Shown: positions 17,386-26,287 of the stretch, piece by piece
Layout of the letters: every line of letters starts with the position of its first letter
Position numbering within the stretch: position 1 is the first letter of the stretch
Translations under genes and position numbers: made by a program
Notes under the pieces: model-generated
What the model was told of the DNA's origin: nothing
The model's input: only the letters and a program-made list of their open reading frames with translations
Databases searched by the model: none
Source: Kutzneria chonburiensis
GTDB lineage: Bacteria; Actinomycetota; Actinomycetes; Mycobacteriales; Pseudonocardiaceae
Assembly (NCBI RefSeq): GCF_028622115.1
Contig: NZ_CP097263.1
Span: 3,658,001 to 3,722,000 of the forward strand
DNA: 64,000 nucleotides
Direction: 5' to 3'

Positions 17386-18678
17386 CTACGCCTGAAGGAC
17401 AATCCCGTCGGGGCGGATCACGGCGGCGCGGGCCTTCCCCTGACGCAGCCAATCGGCGAGCCGAGGATGCGACTCGGCGGTCACGACGGTGATCCGGTCA
17501 GGCATGAAGCCAGGGCACAGGGTTCCGGCCAAGCTGCGACTAAATCGAGGCCGTAGCACGAGTTCCGAGCGGCGCAGGGCCGGGGTTTCGCTGCTGAGCA
17601 CCCGATTCCTCAGCCCCGGCACCAGATGCAGGCGCGGCATCAGGACGCGCCGAAGCAGGTTGCCGACCTCGCCGCCCTCGGTCATCGCGGCACCGAGCAG
17701 CTTGGCCAGGCGGATCATCGTCCGAACATGCGGCCGTCGCTCGATCTGGTACGTGTCGAGCACCGAGGCCGGCAACTCTCCCTTGTGGACGGCGGCGAGC
17801 TTCCAGGCCAGGTTGGCCGCGTCGCGCAGGCCCGCGCCGAGTCCCTGGCCGATGAACGGCGGCGTCAGGTGGGCGGCGTCGCCGAGCAGGAAAACCCGGT
17901 TGTCACGCCACTTGTCGGCGATCTGGGCCCGGAAGGTGTACTCGGCCACCCGCCGCAGGCTCAGGTCCTCGACCGTTGTCCACGGCGCGATCAAGGGCCG
18001 CAACCGGTCCAGATCCCGGTAGTCGTCGGCGGTCTCGCCGTCACGGAGCCGGAATTCCCAGCGGTAGCGGGACCGGCCGACGCGCATGTACGTTGCCGCG
18101 CGGCGCGTGTCGCAGACCTGGTGCACGCCGTCCCACTGCCCCAGATCCGCGTTGCTGTCGATGTCCACGACCAGCCACCGTTGCGCGAAGCCGAGATCCT
18201 GCATGCGAGCGCCGATTGCCTTGCGCACGAAGCTGTTCGCGCCGTCGCAGCCGAGCACGTAGTCAGCCCGTTCTCCGTTGACGCGGACGTGATCACCGTG
18301 CTGGGTGATCTCCGTGACCTCGACGCCGTGGACCACCGTGACTTTCTTATGCAGCAAGCGTTCCAGATCCGGCTGGTCGAACATATTGGCCTCGGGAAAG
18401 CCGTGCCGGCCGGCTGCCGAGGAGCGGCGGAACTCGGCCAACACGCGCAGATTCGCGTCGAGCAGCCGCAAACCCTGACCTGGCCACGAAATCGACGCGA
18501 AGTCGACGCCGACGGAGTTCAAGATCGCATGGGCCTCGTCGTCCAGATGCACGGCCCGAGGCTGCTCGTGCGGCGCTGGCCGGCGGTCCAGCACGAGGCA
18601 GTCGACGCCGCGCCGGGCGAGCAGCGCTGCGACGGTCAGGCCCGTCGGCCCCGCCCCGACCACCACGACCGGCGCCAT
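17386..18678 (-). CDS. FAD-dependent aromatic hydroxylase (MhpA/PheA-like group A monooxygenase)
   Basis: 430 residues. FAD-binding GAGPTGL (about 7-13), the ribose motif DRRPAPHEQPRAVHLDDEA, the NAD(P)H-linked DG motif VLGCDGANSFVRKAIG, and FLLGDAAHLTPPFIGQGLGAGLRDAANLAWKL. The DDEA/MDQPDLERLL pattern is close to 3-(3-hydroxyphenyl)propionate hydroxylases, though it is somewhat short (those are over 500 aa, with a C-terminal thioredoxin-like domain mostly missing here). It starts 1 bp after the TetR stop, so the two are one unit. Probably hydroxylates a phenolic or polyketide ring; substrate unknown. Confidence 0.85.
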   Translation of the reverse strand: MAPVVVVGAGPTGLTVAALLARRGVDCLVLDRRPAPHEQPRAVHLDDEAHAILNSVGVDFASISWPGQGLRLLDANLRVLAEFRRSSAAGRHGFPEANMFDQPDLERLLHKKVTVVHGVEVTEITQHGDHVRVNGERADYVLGCDGANSFVRKAIGARMQDLGFAQRWLVVDIDSNADLGQWDGVHQVCDTRRAATYMRVGRSRYRWEFRLRDGETADDYRDLDRLRPLIAPWTTVEDLSLRRVAEYTFRAQIADKWRDNRVFLLGDAAHLTPPFIGQGLGAGLRDAANLAWKLAAVHKGELPASVLDTYQIERRPHVRTMIRLAKLLGAAMTEGGEVGNLLRRVLMPRLHLVPGLRNRVLSSETPALRRSELVLRPRFSRSLAGTLCPGFMPDRITVVTAESHPRLADWLRQGKARAAVIRPDGIVLQA

Positions 18679-18679
18679 G

Positions 18680-19240
18680 TCAGAGGCCCGGCCAGCCGCG
18701 CTTGAGATGCTCGAACGCGATGTCCAGCGCGGCCGGGGCGTCCTCGGCGGTGCCAGCCAGGTCGGGGATCTCCAGCACGTAGCGGGCGACCAGCCGCAGC
18801 GACACGTCGGCCTCGCGCCCGGTCTCGGCCGCGATCACCTCGGCCAACGCGGCCTCGTTGTCCGTCCACATGCGACGGGCGTAGGCCCGCAAAGCCGGCG
18901 TGTTGGCCACGAGTTCGACGACGGGCCGTGTCTCCGGGTCGGCTTCGAAAGGACCGCGGGTCGCGAGGAAGTCCCGTAGCGCGTCGAGGACCGACCGGTC
19001 GCCGCGTTCCCTCACGGCCGCCGTCAGCGACCGGCCGCGCTCCTCACCGTCGCCGAGGACCAGTGCCTCCTTGCCCGCCGGGAAGTGCGCGAACAGGGTC
19101 GACACGGCTGTGTCGGCCGCCTCGGCGATCTCCGCCACCGTCACCTTGTCGAAGCCGCGAGCCAGGAACAGCCGCGTGGCCGCGTCGGAGAGCGCTCTCC
19201 GGGTGGCCTCTTTCTTGCGTTCGCGCCGCCCCTGCGTCAT
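18680..19240 (-). CDS. TetR-family regulator
   Basis: 186 residues. The N-terminal HTH (about 10-55) has the TetR pattern RRALSDAATRLFLARGFDKVTVAEIAEAADTAVSTLFAHFPAGKEAL. It leads the flavin hydroxylase with a 1-bp gap and is divergent from the SDR at 19305; an imperfect inverted repeat lies at 19274-19311. Codons 11-16 contain the iterated palindrome GGAGAGCGCTCTCC, using the rare Arg codon AGA. The ligand is probably a substrate or product of the hydroxylase. Confidence 0.9.
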   Translation of the reverse strand: MTQGRRERKKEATRRALSDAATRLFLARGFDKVTVAEIAEAADTAVSTLFAHFPAGKEALVLGDGEERGRSLTAAVRERGDRSVLDALRDFLATRGPFEADPETRPVVELVANTPALRAYARRMWTDNEAALAEVIAAETGREADVSLRLVARYVLEIPDLAGTAEDAPAALDIAFEHLKRGWPGL

Positions 19241-19273
19241 GCCGTCACCGTACCTGCGGTCGAAGCGATTGCA

Positions 19274-19311
19274 AAGTCGGAGTCACTCTGATTACGGTGT
19301 GACTATGACTT
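19274..19311. promoter_or_regulatory. Candidate TetR operator overlapping the SDR start
   Basis: Imperfect inverted repeat AAGTCGGAGTCAC (19274-19286) and GTGACTATGACTT (19299-19311), 10 of 13 pairs matching, 12-bp spacer. It spans the gap between the divergent TetR and SDR genes and covers the SDR start codon at 19305, so bound protein would block transcription or initiation of the SDR. Confidence 0.45.
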
Positions 19312-20144
19312 GGAACGTGCATCAACCGCCGCGGGCCGACGGCCGGACCGTGCTGGTCACCGGGGCCAACGCCGGCATCGGCTTCTTCGTCGCCCAACAG
19401 CTGGCCGGCGCCGGCGCGACCGTCGTGCTGGGCTGCCGCTCACGGGCGAAGGCCGAGGCGGCCATGACCGCCATCCGCACCAGCCACCCCTTGGCGTCGC
19501 TGAGTTTTCTGCCGCTGGACCTGGGCGACCTGTCGTCACTGGCGACCGACAGCCTGACTACACGCCTCGACGCAGTGGTGCTGAACGCCGGCATGCTGAT
19601 CGAGGGCCGCGATCCGGACGAGCGGACGTTCGCCGTCAACCACCTGGGTCACTTCGCCCTCACGGCATTGCTCGCGCCACACCTCTCCCCCGGCGTTCGG
19701 ATCGTGACGACCGGCAGTTTCGTGGCCAGAACAGCCACGTTCAACGAGCATGAACACGACGGCAAGCGGGCCTACGCCGGGTCCAAGCTGGCCCAGATGC
19801 TGTTCGGCGTCGAACTGGCCCGACGCGGCGTGTTCAGCGTGGTCAACCATCCCGGCGGGGCGCTCGACTCCCTCACCCCACCCAACCGCCCGGGGCTCCG
19901 CCCGCAGCGCCTTCTGTTGCAGGGCAAGGACTCCGGCGCGTGGCCGGCCGTTCGCTGCGTGCTCGATCCCGACGTCCGCAGCGGTCAGCTCTGGGGTCCC
20001 CGCATGTTCGGCCTGCGTGGCATCCCACGGGAAGAACCCGTTCGCGGCATCCTCGCCGACACCGACCTGGCCGCTGCCGTGTGGGAGCGCAGCGTCGAGC
20101 TCACCGGCCTCGACCCGTCAGCGGCCCTTCTTCGGCGGCAGTGA
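19305..20144 (+). CDS. Short-chain dehydrogenase/reductase (retinol-dehydrogenase-like)
   Basis: 279 residues from ATG 19305. TGANAGIG near residue 20, LNAG, the NHLGHF motif of the retinol dehydrogenase/WWOX-like SDR group, a Ser-containing TTGSF, and the shortened active-site motif YAGSK (Tyr/Lys). Divergent from the TetR gene. The C-terminal 27 bp overlap the TfoX-like gene tail to tail. Substrate unknown. Confidence 0.85.
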   Translation: MTWNVHQPPRADGRTVLVTGANAGIGFFVAQQLAGAGATVVLGCRSRAKAEAAMTAIRTSHPLASLSFLPLDLGDLSSLATDSLTTRLDAVVLNAGMLIEGRDPDERTFAVNHLGHFALTALLAPHLSPGVRIVTTGSFVARTATFNEHEHDGKRAYAGSKLAQMLFGVELARRGVFSVVNHPGGALDSLTPPNRPGLRPQRLLLQGKDSGAWPAVRCVLDPDVRSGQLWGPRMFGLRGIPREEPVRGILADTDLAAAVWERSVELTGLDPSAALLRRQ

Positions 20145-20444
20145 CTTGGCGTAGCCCACGCCGCGCCACACCCACTCGGCCAGCTCCTCGTCGTTCTCCA
20201 CCGTCACGTGCAGCCAGCCGGTCATCTCCCGGCCGCGCATCACCATCGGCTCCACCCCGTCGCCGAGCAGGCTGTCGCCTTCGGCCGGGTCGACCCGCAC
20301 CAGCAGGCCGCCCTGCCCGCTCGCCGCCACCGACATGTTCCCGTTGACCAGGAACGCCAGACCGCCGAACATCGCCTTCTCCACGACGATCTCGGTCGCC
20401 ACCAACTCGCGGATCCGCTCGGCCAGCTCGGTGTCATAGGCCAT
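20118..20444 (-). CDS. TfoX/Sxy N-terminal domain protein
   Basis: 108 residues. MAYDTELAERIRELVATEIVVEKAMFGGLAFLVNGNMSVAA is the TfoX N-terminal pattern (MFGG.AF..NG.M); the rest completes a single alpha/beta domain with PKKGR at the end. Standalone versions are common in actinobacteria and are not known competence regulators. Overlaps the SDR 3' end by 27 bp on the opposite strand. Confidence 0.85.
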   Translation of the reverse strand: MAYDTELAERIRELVATEIVVEKAMFGGLAFLVNGNMSVAASGQGGLLVRVDPAEGDSLLGDGVEPMVMRGREMTGWLHVTVENDEELAEWVWRGVGYAKSLPPKKGR

Positions 20445-20516
20445 GCGCGGGATTATCGGCCCCGGATCCGGCCGTCGCCACCTAGAGTCGAGGTGTCACC
20501 GGACGGGGAGGACCAG

Positions 20517-20594
20517 GTGCGAAGAACACGCCAGTGGGACCGGGACAACCAGCCGCCGCGGGCGCCGTGGAACGAGGTCGCTGCCGGGTTGTGA
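20517..20594 (+). other. Interrupted 5' part of the phosphatase-like gene (in-frame TGA)
   Basis: GTG 20517 has an excellent ribosome site (GGGGAGGA, 20505-20512) and encodes 25 residues ending PWNEVAAGL, then TGA at 20592-20594, immediately followed in the same frame by ATG 20595 (MGGHEW). Homologues as I recall them read NEV.PGLWMGGH, so the TGA replaces a Trp TGG codon. Either a nonsense mutation or a sequencing substitution; TGAATG could permit restart. Confidence 0.6.
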
Positions 20595-21026
20595 ATGGGC
20601 GGGCACGAGTGGATCGACGAGCACGGTGAGCTGCAATCCGCCGCCGTGACCGACCAGTTCGACGTCGTGATCAGCCTGTTCACCCGGCCGGGCCACGGCC
20701 CTTCGCCGGACCGACTGCACGTCGTGCACGAGATTCCCGACGCGGCGCTGCTGCCGGCGCAGATCGACCGCGTGGCGGAGCTGGCGGCATGGGCGGCGGC
20801 GCAGCTGCGGGCTGGACGGACGGTGCTGGTCCGCTGCCGTGCCGAGCTCAACCGATCGGGCCTCGTGACCGCCCAGACGCTGATCGAACTGGGCGACGAT
20901 CCGCGCATGGCGATCGAGCGGGTGCGACGGGCCCGGTCCGAGTCGGCGCTGAACAACACGATCTTCGTCGACTACCTGACCACCGGGCTGAGCGTCTCGT
21001 CCCTGCTCAGCGGCCTGGACGTCTAG
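20595..21026 (+). CDS. Tyrosine/dual-specificity-phosphatase-like protein (N-terminus cut by a stop)
   Basis: 143 residues from ATG 20595. The P-loop CRAELNRSG keeps the CX5R signature of cysteine phosphatases (Cys81, Arg87), but the usual His before Cys is Arg and the usual Gly at +3 is Glu, which may reduce activity. An aspartate in EIPDAAL may be the general acid. The natural start is probably GTG 20517; the stop at 20592 separates the first 25 codons. The last base pairs CTAG are shared with the stop of the S9 peptidase on the other strand. Protein-phosphatase activity is inferred. Confidence 0.65.
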   Translation: MGGHEWIDEHGELQSAAVTDQFDVVISLFTRPGHGPSPDRLHVVHEIPDAALLPAQIDRVAELAAWAAAQLRAGRTVLVRCRAELNRSGLVTAQTLIELGDDPRMAIERVRRARSESALNNTIFVDYLTTGLSVSSLLSGLDV

Positions 21027-22738
21027 AGCCAGCGGGCGAACCAGGCGCGGGTGCGGTGCAGCACGTCGAGGCGATGGGCGCGCTCGACGAACGAGTGACC
21101 CTCACGGGCGTAGACGACGAACTCGTGCTCGACGCCGTAATGCCGCAGGGCGCGGTGGAAGTATTCGGACTGGGCGAGCGGGACGTTGGTGTCCTCGGCT
21201 CCGTGCAGGATGAGCACGGGTGTACGGACGGACGAGGCGTAGGAGATCGGGCTGAGCTCGTCATGCCGGTGCGGGCCCACGCCCTCCCAACCGGTGCTGC
21301 CACCGAGCGCGGCCTCGTAGCGGCCTTCCTCGCCGCTGCCGACGAGCATGCCCCAGTCGGTGACACCGGCCCCCATCAGGGCGGCGGCGAAGCGATCGGT
21401 GTGCCCGACGGCCCAGGCGGCCAGGAAGCCGCCATGGCTCCAACCGGCGATGCCGAGCCGTTGGGCATCGGCGACGCCGTCGGCGATCAGCAGGTCGATG
21501 CCGGTGAGGATGTCTGTCCACTCCTCCTGTCCAACCGCACTGGACACCGCGAAGGCGAACTCGTGGCCATGTCCCATGCCGCCGCGCGGATTGGGCAGGA
21601 ACACGGCGTAGCCGGCCAGCGCGAGCCACTGCCCGGACGGGAACCAGTGCAGTGCGAACCGGTCGGCGTTCCGGTCGTACGGCCCGCCGTGTGGCAGGGT
21701 GACCAGCGGAAACGGGCCATCGCCGGTCGGCGGCAAGATCAGTAGGCCGTCCAGTTCGAGGCCGTCGGACGCCTGGTAGGACAGCCGGGTCTGGGTGCCC
21801 CAGGTGATGTCACGGGTCCAGGGCCGGAGGTCGGTGACGCGAACTCCGTTGAGGTGCACGTCCGGCGGCTCGTAGGCGGTGCTCACGACGGCGGCCAGCG
21901 ATCCGCCGCCGATGCTGACCTCCTTGACCAGGCCGGTGCTCCGGGAGACCAGGCCTGTTGACAGCCGTTGAACAGACGTGTCCAGTCCCTCGGCGACGAC
22001 CATGATCGGATCGCCGTCCTCGGCCTGGACGAGTTCGAACGGACAGGCGGCCATCCCCTCGGTCAGGTTGCCGTCGACCACGTCGTACACGGCAGCACCG
22101 GACTGGAGGCTGGGCGGCGTCGACGCGAGGTAGGCGATCCGCCACGTGCCGGCCTTGCGCCACACGGGCGAATGCGCGCCGACCACCGCCGGCCCGAGGT
22201 CCTGTACTCCGCCGTTCAGGTCGACGATGTGCAGCTCCGGTTCGAGCCGCCCGGGATCGATCTCGTGACTGGACCAGGTGAGCACGGCCAGCGGCCCGCC
22301 GCCGGGCTGTTGCGTGACGGCATCGACGTGCCGATTCCCGTACAGCACACGGATTCCACGAGCATCGGCGATACGCAGGCGAGACGGCCGCGGGCCGCGG
22401 ACGTCGATGTCGCCGGGCGGCGCGTCAGCGGCGATGAACAGCACACCGTCGGCCAGCGGCAGATGATCGTCGATGCCGGCATCCCAGCTCAGCACCACGC
22501 TGGCAGCACCCGACAACTCGACCCGGTGCAGCGACGTCTCCGAGACCACGTACACCGACCGCGAATCCGGAGCCCACCGCGGATTCCCGCCATCAGACAG
22601 CTTTCTCGGCGCGACGCCGACGCCGGCCAGCCACACTCCGCCGGCCGGCCGCAGCTCGTACGCCACCCAGCGCCCGTCCGGCGACACCCGGACGGCGGCG
22701 GCGTCGAAGGCGTCCACGATCATCTCGGCGGTCAGCAC
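21023..22738 (-). CDS. S9-family serine peptidase (prolyl oligopeptidase/acylaminoacyl peptidase type)
   Basis: About 571 residues from GTG 22738 (VLTAEMIVDAFDAAAVRVSPDGRWVAYEL), chosen because S9 proteins usually begin this way; ATG 22723 is an alternative. An N-terminal beta-propeller (SPDGRWVAY, PRWAPDSRSVYVV, SHEIDPG repeats) precedes a C-terminal alpha/beta-hydrolase with nucleophile GWSHGG, acid in LHGAEDTNVPL and His in REGHSFVERAHR. No signal peptide: a cytoplasmic peptide hydrolase. The stop is shared with the phosphatase-like gene (CTAG). Confidence 0.85.
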   Translation of the reverse strand: MLTAEMIVDAFDAAAVRVSPDGRWVAYELRPAGGVWLAGVGVAPRKLSDGGNPRWAPDSRSVYVVSETSLHRVELSGAASVVLSWDAGIDDHLPLADGVLFIAADAPPGDIDVRGPRPSRLRIADARGIRVLYGNRHVDAVTQQPGGGPLAVLTWSSHEIDPGRLEPELHIVDLNGGVQDLGPAVVGAHSPVWRKAGTWRIAYLASTPPSLQSGAAVYDVVDGNLTEGMAACPFELVQAEDGDPIMVVAEGLDTSVQRLSTGLVSRSTGLVKEVSIGGGSLAAVVSTAYEPPDVHLNGVRVTDLRPWTRDITWGTQTRLSYQASDGLELDGLLILPPTGDGPFPLVTLPHGGPYDRNADRFALHWFPSGQWLALAGYAVFLPNPRGGMGHGHEFAFAVSSAVGQEEWTDILTGIDLLIADGVADAQRLGIAGWSHGGFLAAWAVGHTDRFAAALMGAGVTDWGMLVGSGEEGRYEAALGGSTGWEGVGPHRHDELSPISYASSVRTPVLILHGAEDTNVPLAQSEYFHRALRHYGVEHEFVVYAREGHSFVERAHRLDVLHRTRAWFARWL

Positions 22739-22842
22739 GACCGCTGACACTAGCCGGAATTCGTTGGCCCCCAGGACGTGCGGCACCGATGCCCATCGTT
22801 CGGTGGATTTCGCCGCCAGCACGGTGTTGGTTGATTACCAGT

Positions 22843-23583
22843 ATGGGCTTGGGGGACAGCGGTTGGTCGATCACGCAGGTGACGCCACCGGTCGGATGGT
22901 GGGTGCCGGCAGTGACCGGCATGCTCGCCGTGGCCGCCAGCGCGACAGCCGTGCTGCCGCGCGTGGTGCGGTCACGACGCCTGAGGACGGGGCTCAACCT
23001 GCTCAACGTGGTGAGCACAGCGGCTCACGAAGCCGGACATGCGCTGGCCAGCTGCCTGACCGGCGGTGGGGTGTGGGTCATCCGGGTGCACACGCCGGAC
23101 TCCGGCGTCACCTACACCTGGTACACATCACGGTTGTCCTCGATCGTCACGACCTTGGCCGGCTACGCGCTGCCCCCGCTGGCCGGGCTCGGTGCCGCCA
23201 CGCTGCTGGCCCGTGGCCATGCCCCGATGCTGCTGGCGCTGACCCTCGCGGCCGTGCTGCTGATACTGGTCGTCACCCGCGACCTGATCACGTTGGCCAG
23301 CGTGGTCGCCATCGGGGCGGTGGCGGGACTGTCGCTGTACTGGGGCCCGATCTGGTTGCAGCAGTGGGTCGCCTACGGCGAGACGTGGCTGCTGCTGTTC
23401 GGCGAGGGCTTCGGGGTGCTGGCGATCGCGCTCAACCGCGTCCGCGGCGGCTTCGGCGACCAGTCCGACGACGCCGCCCATCTGGCGCAGGACACGCACA
23501 TACCCGGCGTGGTGTGGATCGCGGGCTGGCTCGGGTTGAGCGGCTGGGTGCTGTGGCACGGGGTTCCGATGCTCTTGACCTGA
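22843..23583 (+). CDS. M50-like membrane metalloprotease
   Basis: 246 residues from ATG 22843. The zinc motif HEAGH lies at the end of a membrane segment (NVVSTAAHEAGHALASCLTGG), followed by about four hydrophobic helices. This matches the actinobacterial M50B-like family. A second ligand Asp may lie in the DQSDDAAH region but is not certain. Divergent from the S9 peptidase. Substrate unknown. Confidence 0.75.
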   Translation: MGLGDSGWSITQVTPPVGWWVPAVTGMLAVAASATAVLPRVVRSRRLRTGLNLLNVVSTAAHEAGHALASCLTGGGVWVIRVHTPDSGVTYTWYTSRLSSIVTTLAGYALPPLAGLGAATLLARGHAPMLLALTLAAVLLILVVTRDLITLASVVAIGAVAGLSLYWGPIWLQQWVAYGETWLLLFGEGFGVLAIALNRVRGGFGDQSDDAAHLAQDTHIPGVVWIAGWLGLSGWVLWHGVPMLLT

Positions 23584-23661
23584 CGCCAGCCGGAAATCCG
23601 TTGAAACAAGCCGACTTTCGGCCCCTTGTGGGCGGAATACGCGGTTTCTAGCGTCGGCCGG

Positions 23662-25920
23662 GTGTTGAGACGAATCCTCATCGCCGGCATGGTGTCGGCG
23701 CTGGCCGTGTTACCGCTGCCCGTCGTGGCGCAGGCGGACACGGCCGCCGCGACGGTGGTGCCGATCCGGGTGACGGGCGACCCGGCGAAGCGCTTCAACC
23801 TGGTGATCCTCGGCGACGGCTACACCGCCGCGGACATGCCCAAGTTCCGGGCGGACGTGGACAAGCACATGAACGTGCTGTTCACGATCGAGCCGTACAA
23901 GTCGTACCGCAACTACATGAACGTGTACTCGGTGGAGATCCCGTCGCCGGACTCGGGCGTGAGCTGCGATCCGGACCTGACCTCGCCGAAGAAGAACACA
24001 CCGCTGCACATGGCGTTCTGGTCGGGCTGCGACCCGCAGGGCGTGCAGCGGGCGCTGGAGCTGGACGAGAACGCGGCCACGCCGTACGCCGACCTGGTGG
24101 CCGGCACGACGGCGGCGAACCGGCAGATTCTGGCCATCGCCAACAGCACGACCTACGGCGGCGTCGGCGGCTCGTACGCGACGGCCTCCGGTGGCAACGC
24201 GATGTCGTCGCTGATCACGCCGCATGAGCTGGGCCATTCGCTGGGCGGACTTCAGGACGAGTACGACTACTACGCCCGCGGCGTGCGCGGTGGCGCGTAC
24301 AGCGGCGGGGAGCCGAGCTCGGTGCACCACACCACGCTGACCGAGCAGCAGATGACGCAGCAGCAGAAGAAGTGGTGGCGCTGGCTGGGCGAGCCGAGCG
24401 AGGCCGGCGGCACCATCGGCCGCACCGAGTCGGGCATGTACAGCAGCACCGGCATCTGGCGGCCGAGCGCGCACTCGATCATGAAGACGCTGGGCTACTA
24501 CTACGACCAGGTCGGCCGCGAGGACATGGTCAGGTCGATCTCGGCCAAGACCAGCATCGTGCAGGACGCCACCGCGACGACCAAGACCGTCGGCGCCGAC
24601 CGGGTGCTGTGGATCACCCCGATGCACCCGAACAGCCACCAGCTGACGATCACATGGAGCCTGGACGGGCAGGCCCTCAAGGCAGCCGGCCAGCAGCTCG
24701 ACCTGCGGCAGCTGAACCTCAAGGCGGGCAAGCACAAGGTGGCGGCGACCGTCGTCGACCCGACGGACTACGTTCGTGACCCGGCGATCCGGCAGGCGCT
24801 GACCACAACCCGCACCTGGAACGTCGACACCACGGTCAGGACGACGCCGACCAGCACCCCGCTCGACTTCACCGACACCACGGAAACCGACCGCCCGGTC
24901 GGCGCGGACGAGGTCGTGTTCGCGGACACCACGCACCCGGTGAACCAGGTCGTGCCGGTCCGCTGGGCGCTCGACGGCCAGGCGCTGCCGACCACGGCCA
25001 ACGACGTGGACCTCAAGGGCCTCAAGCTGACCGGCTCGCACACGATCACCGCGACGGTCGGCGGCAAGACCCGCAGCTGGACGGTCGACGGCACGGCCCC
25101 GTCCACCGACTACAAGCTGTCGAACTCGCTGCTCACCGTGCGGAAGGCCGACGGGACCAGCGAGTACGTCTACAATGGACCGTTCACCATGAAGCTGACC
25201 GCGGCCGACGACCGCACCGGCTCCCTGGTCAGCGAGTTCCGCACGGACGGCGACGGCTGGTTCAACTACTTCGGCTGGCCGACCGACTCCAGCCAGCCGT
25301 GGCACTTCACACCCGGCGGCACCGAGATCGACCATTTGGTCTACGGCAAGCTGGGCAAGCCGCGACTGTCCCCTTGGGACGATGCGACGCCGAGCTACGG
25401 CCAGCACACCATCGAGTACCGCACGACGGACGCGGCCGGCAACACCGCGTCGGCCAAGAGCTTCCAGGTGAACCTGCTGCCGGCGCCGCCGGCCTGCACG
25501 ACCACGATCACCGGCCGGCACGACGGCGCGCTGATCATCCGTGACGGCGTGACGTGCCTCGATCACGCCCAGGTCAGCGGGGCCATCGTGGTGCAGCCGG
25601 GCGCTTCGCTGGTCGCCACCGGTTCGACGATCACCGGCGGCCTGAGCGCAACCGGGGCGAACGCCGTGGAACTGTTGGACACCACCGTGCACGGGGCCGC
25701 GAGCATCGTCGGCACCACGCAGGACGTGACCGTCGTCGGCGGCTCGATCAGCGGCACGTTGGCCTTGTCCGGCAACCACACCGGATCGCGCCAGCCGGTC
25801 GTCGCCGGCCTCGCGGTCACGGGTGCGTTGACCTGCGCCGGGAACTTCCCCGCCCCGAACGACATCGCCGCGCCGAACACCGTGCGCGGCGGGGCGATCG
25901 GGCAGTGCGCAGGCCTGTAG
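23662..25920 (+). CDS. Secreted M64 (IgA peptidase-like) metalloprotease with C-terminal beta domains
   Basis: About 752 residues from GTG 23662 (signal peptide RRILIAGMVSALAVLPLPVVAQA); the next codon TTG, or an ATG at 23626, are alternatives. M64 features: LVILGDGYTAADM (about 40-52), zinc motif HELGHSLGGLQDEYDYY and a downstream IMKTLGYYYDQVGRE. After the peptidase (about residue 315) come two Ig-like segments with WALDGQALP repeats, an OmpL47-like TDAAGNTAS segment and a terminal right-handed repeat region (SGAIVVQPGASL, TGGLSATGANAVEL, SGTLALSGNHTG). Likely an extracellular protease. Confidence 0.85.
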   Translation: MLRRILIAGMVSALAVLPLPVVAQADTAAATVVPIRVTGDPAKRFNLVILGDGYTAADMPKFRADVDKHMNVLFTIEPYKSYRNYMNVYSVEIPSPDSGVSCDPDLTSPKKNTPLHMAFWSGCDPQGVQRALELDENAATPYADLVAGTTAANRQILAIANSTTYGGVGGSYATASGGNAMSSLITPHELGHSLGGLQDEYDYYARGVRGGAYSGGEPSSVHHTTLTEQQMTQQQKKWWRWLGEPSEAGGTIGRTESGMYSSTGIWRPSAHSIMKTLGYYYDQVGREDMVRSISAKTSIVQDATATTKTVGADRVLWITPMHPNSHQLTITWSLDGQALKAAGQQLDLRQLNLKAGKHKVAATVVDPTDYVRDPAIRQALTTTRTWNVDTTVRTTPTSTPLDFTDTTETDRPVGADEVVFADTTHPVNQVVPVRWALDGQALPTTANDVDLKGLKLTGSHTITATVGGKTRSWTVDGTAPSTDYKLSNSLLTVRKADGTSEYVYNGPFTMKLTAADDRTGSLVSEFRTDGDGWFNYFGWPTDSSQPWHFTPGGTEIDHLVYGKLGKPRLSPWDDATPSYGQHTIEYRTTDAAGNTASAKSFQVNLLPAPPACTTTITGRHDGALIIRDGVTCLDHAQVSGAIVVQPGASLVATGSTITGGLSATGANAVELLDTTVHGAASIVGTTQDVTVVGGSISGTLALSGNHTGSRQPVVAGLAVTGALTCAGNFPAPNDIAAPNTVRGGAIGQCAGL

Positions 25921-25963
25921 GCCATGGGCGCGCGTCCTCGTCCATGCGGGCATAATCCCCCGC

Positions 25964-26257
25964 ATGGACGAGGCGCTGCACGAACGAATGCGGGAAGCGG
26001 TCAAGGACGTGCCGGCCGGGCGGGTGTCGACGTACGGCGACATCGCCGCCATGGCCGGCGCGCCCAGCCCGCGCATGGTCGGCGCGCTGCTCTCCGAGGA
26101 CGGCCACGACCTGCCGTGGCACCGCATCCTGCGGGCCAACGGCACGCCCGCGCCGCACATCGCCGAAGAACAGCTGGCGCGGCTGCGGGCCGAGGGGGTG
26201 CTCGCCGACGGCCAGCGGGTCAACCTGAAGAAGTACCGCTGGCAGCCGGAGAGCTAG
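25964..26257 (+). CDS. Alkyltransferase-like protein (MGMT fold, Cys replaced by Trp)
   Basis: 97 residues. Ada/MGMT C-terminal DNA-binding fold: VPAGRVSTYGDIAAMAGAPSPRMVGALL supplies the HTH and arginine finger. The active-site PCHR motif reads PWHRIL, Trp replacing the alkyl-accepting Cys, as in ATL proteins, which bind O6-alkylguanine and recruit nucleotide excision repair. Converges with the universal stress protein gene. Confidence 0.9.
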   Translation: MDEALHERMREAVKDVPAGRVSTYGDIAAMAGAPSPRMVGALLSEDGHDLPWHRILRANGTPAPHIAEEQLARLRAEGVLADGQRVNLKKYRWQPES

Positions 26258-26287
26258 GCCATATGCTCCGCCAGTTCCCGGTAGCCG

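Noticed and set aside
17386-18678. Full MhpA orthologue of the catechol pathway
   Set aside because: It is about 100 residues shorter than MhpA, 20 kb from the pathway genes and under its own TetR.
23710-26223. A long open frame (over 800 codons) on the minus strand opposite the M64 peptidase
   Set aside because: High-GC codon bias opens antisense frames; the translation is Arg/Val/Gly-rich without any motif, while the plus strand encodes a clear peptidase.
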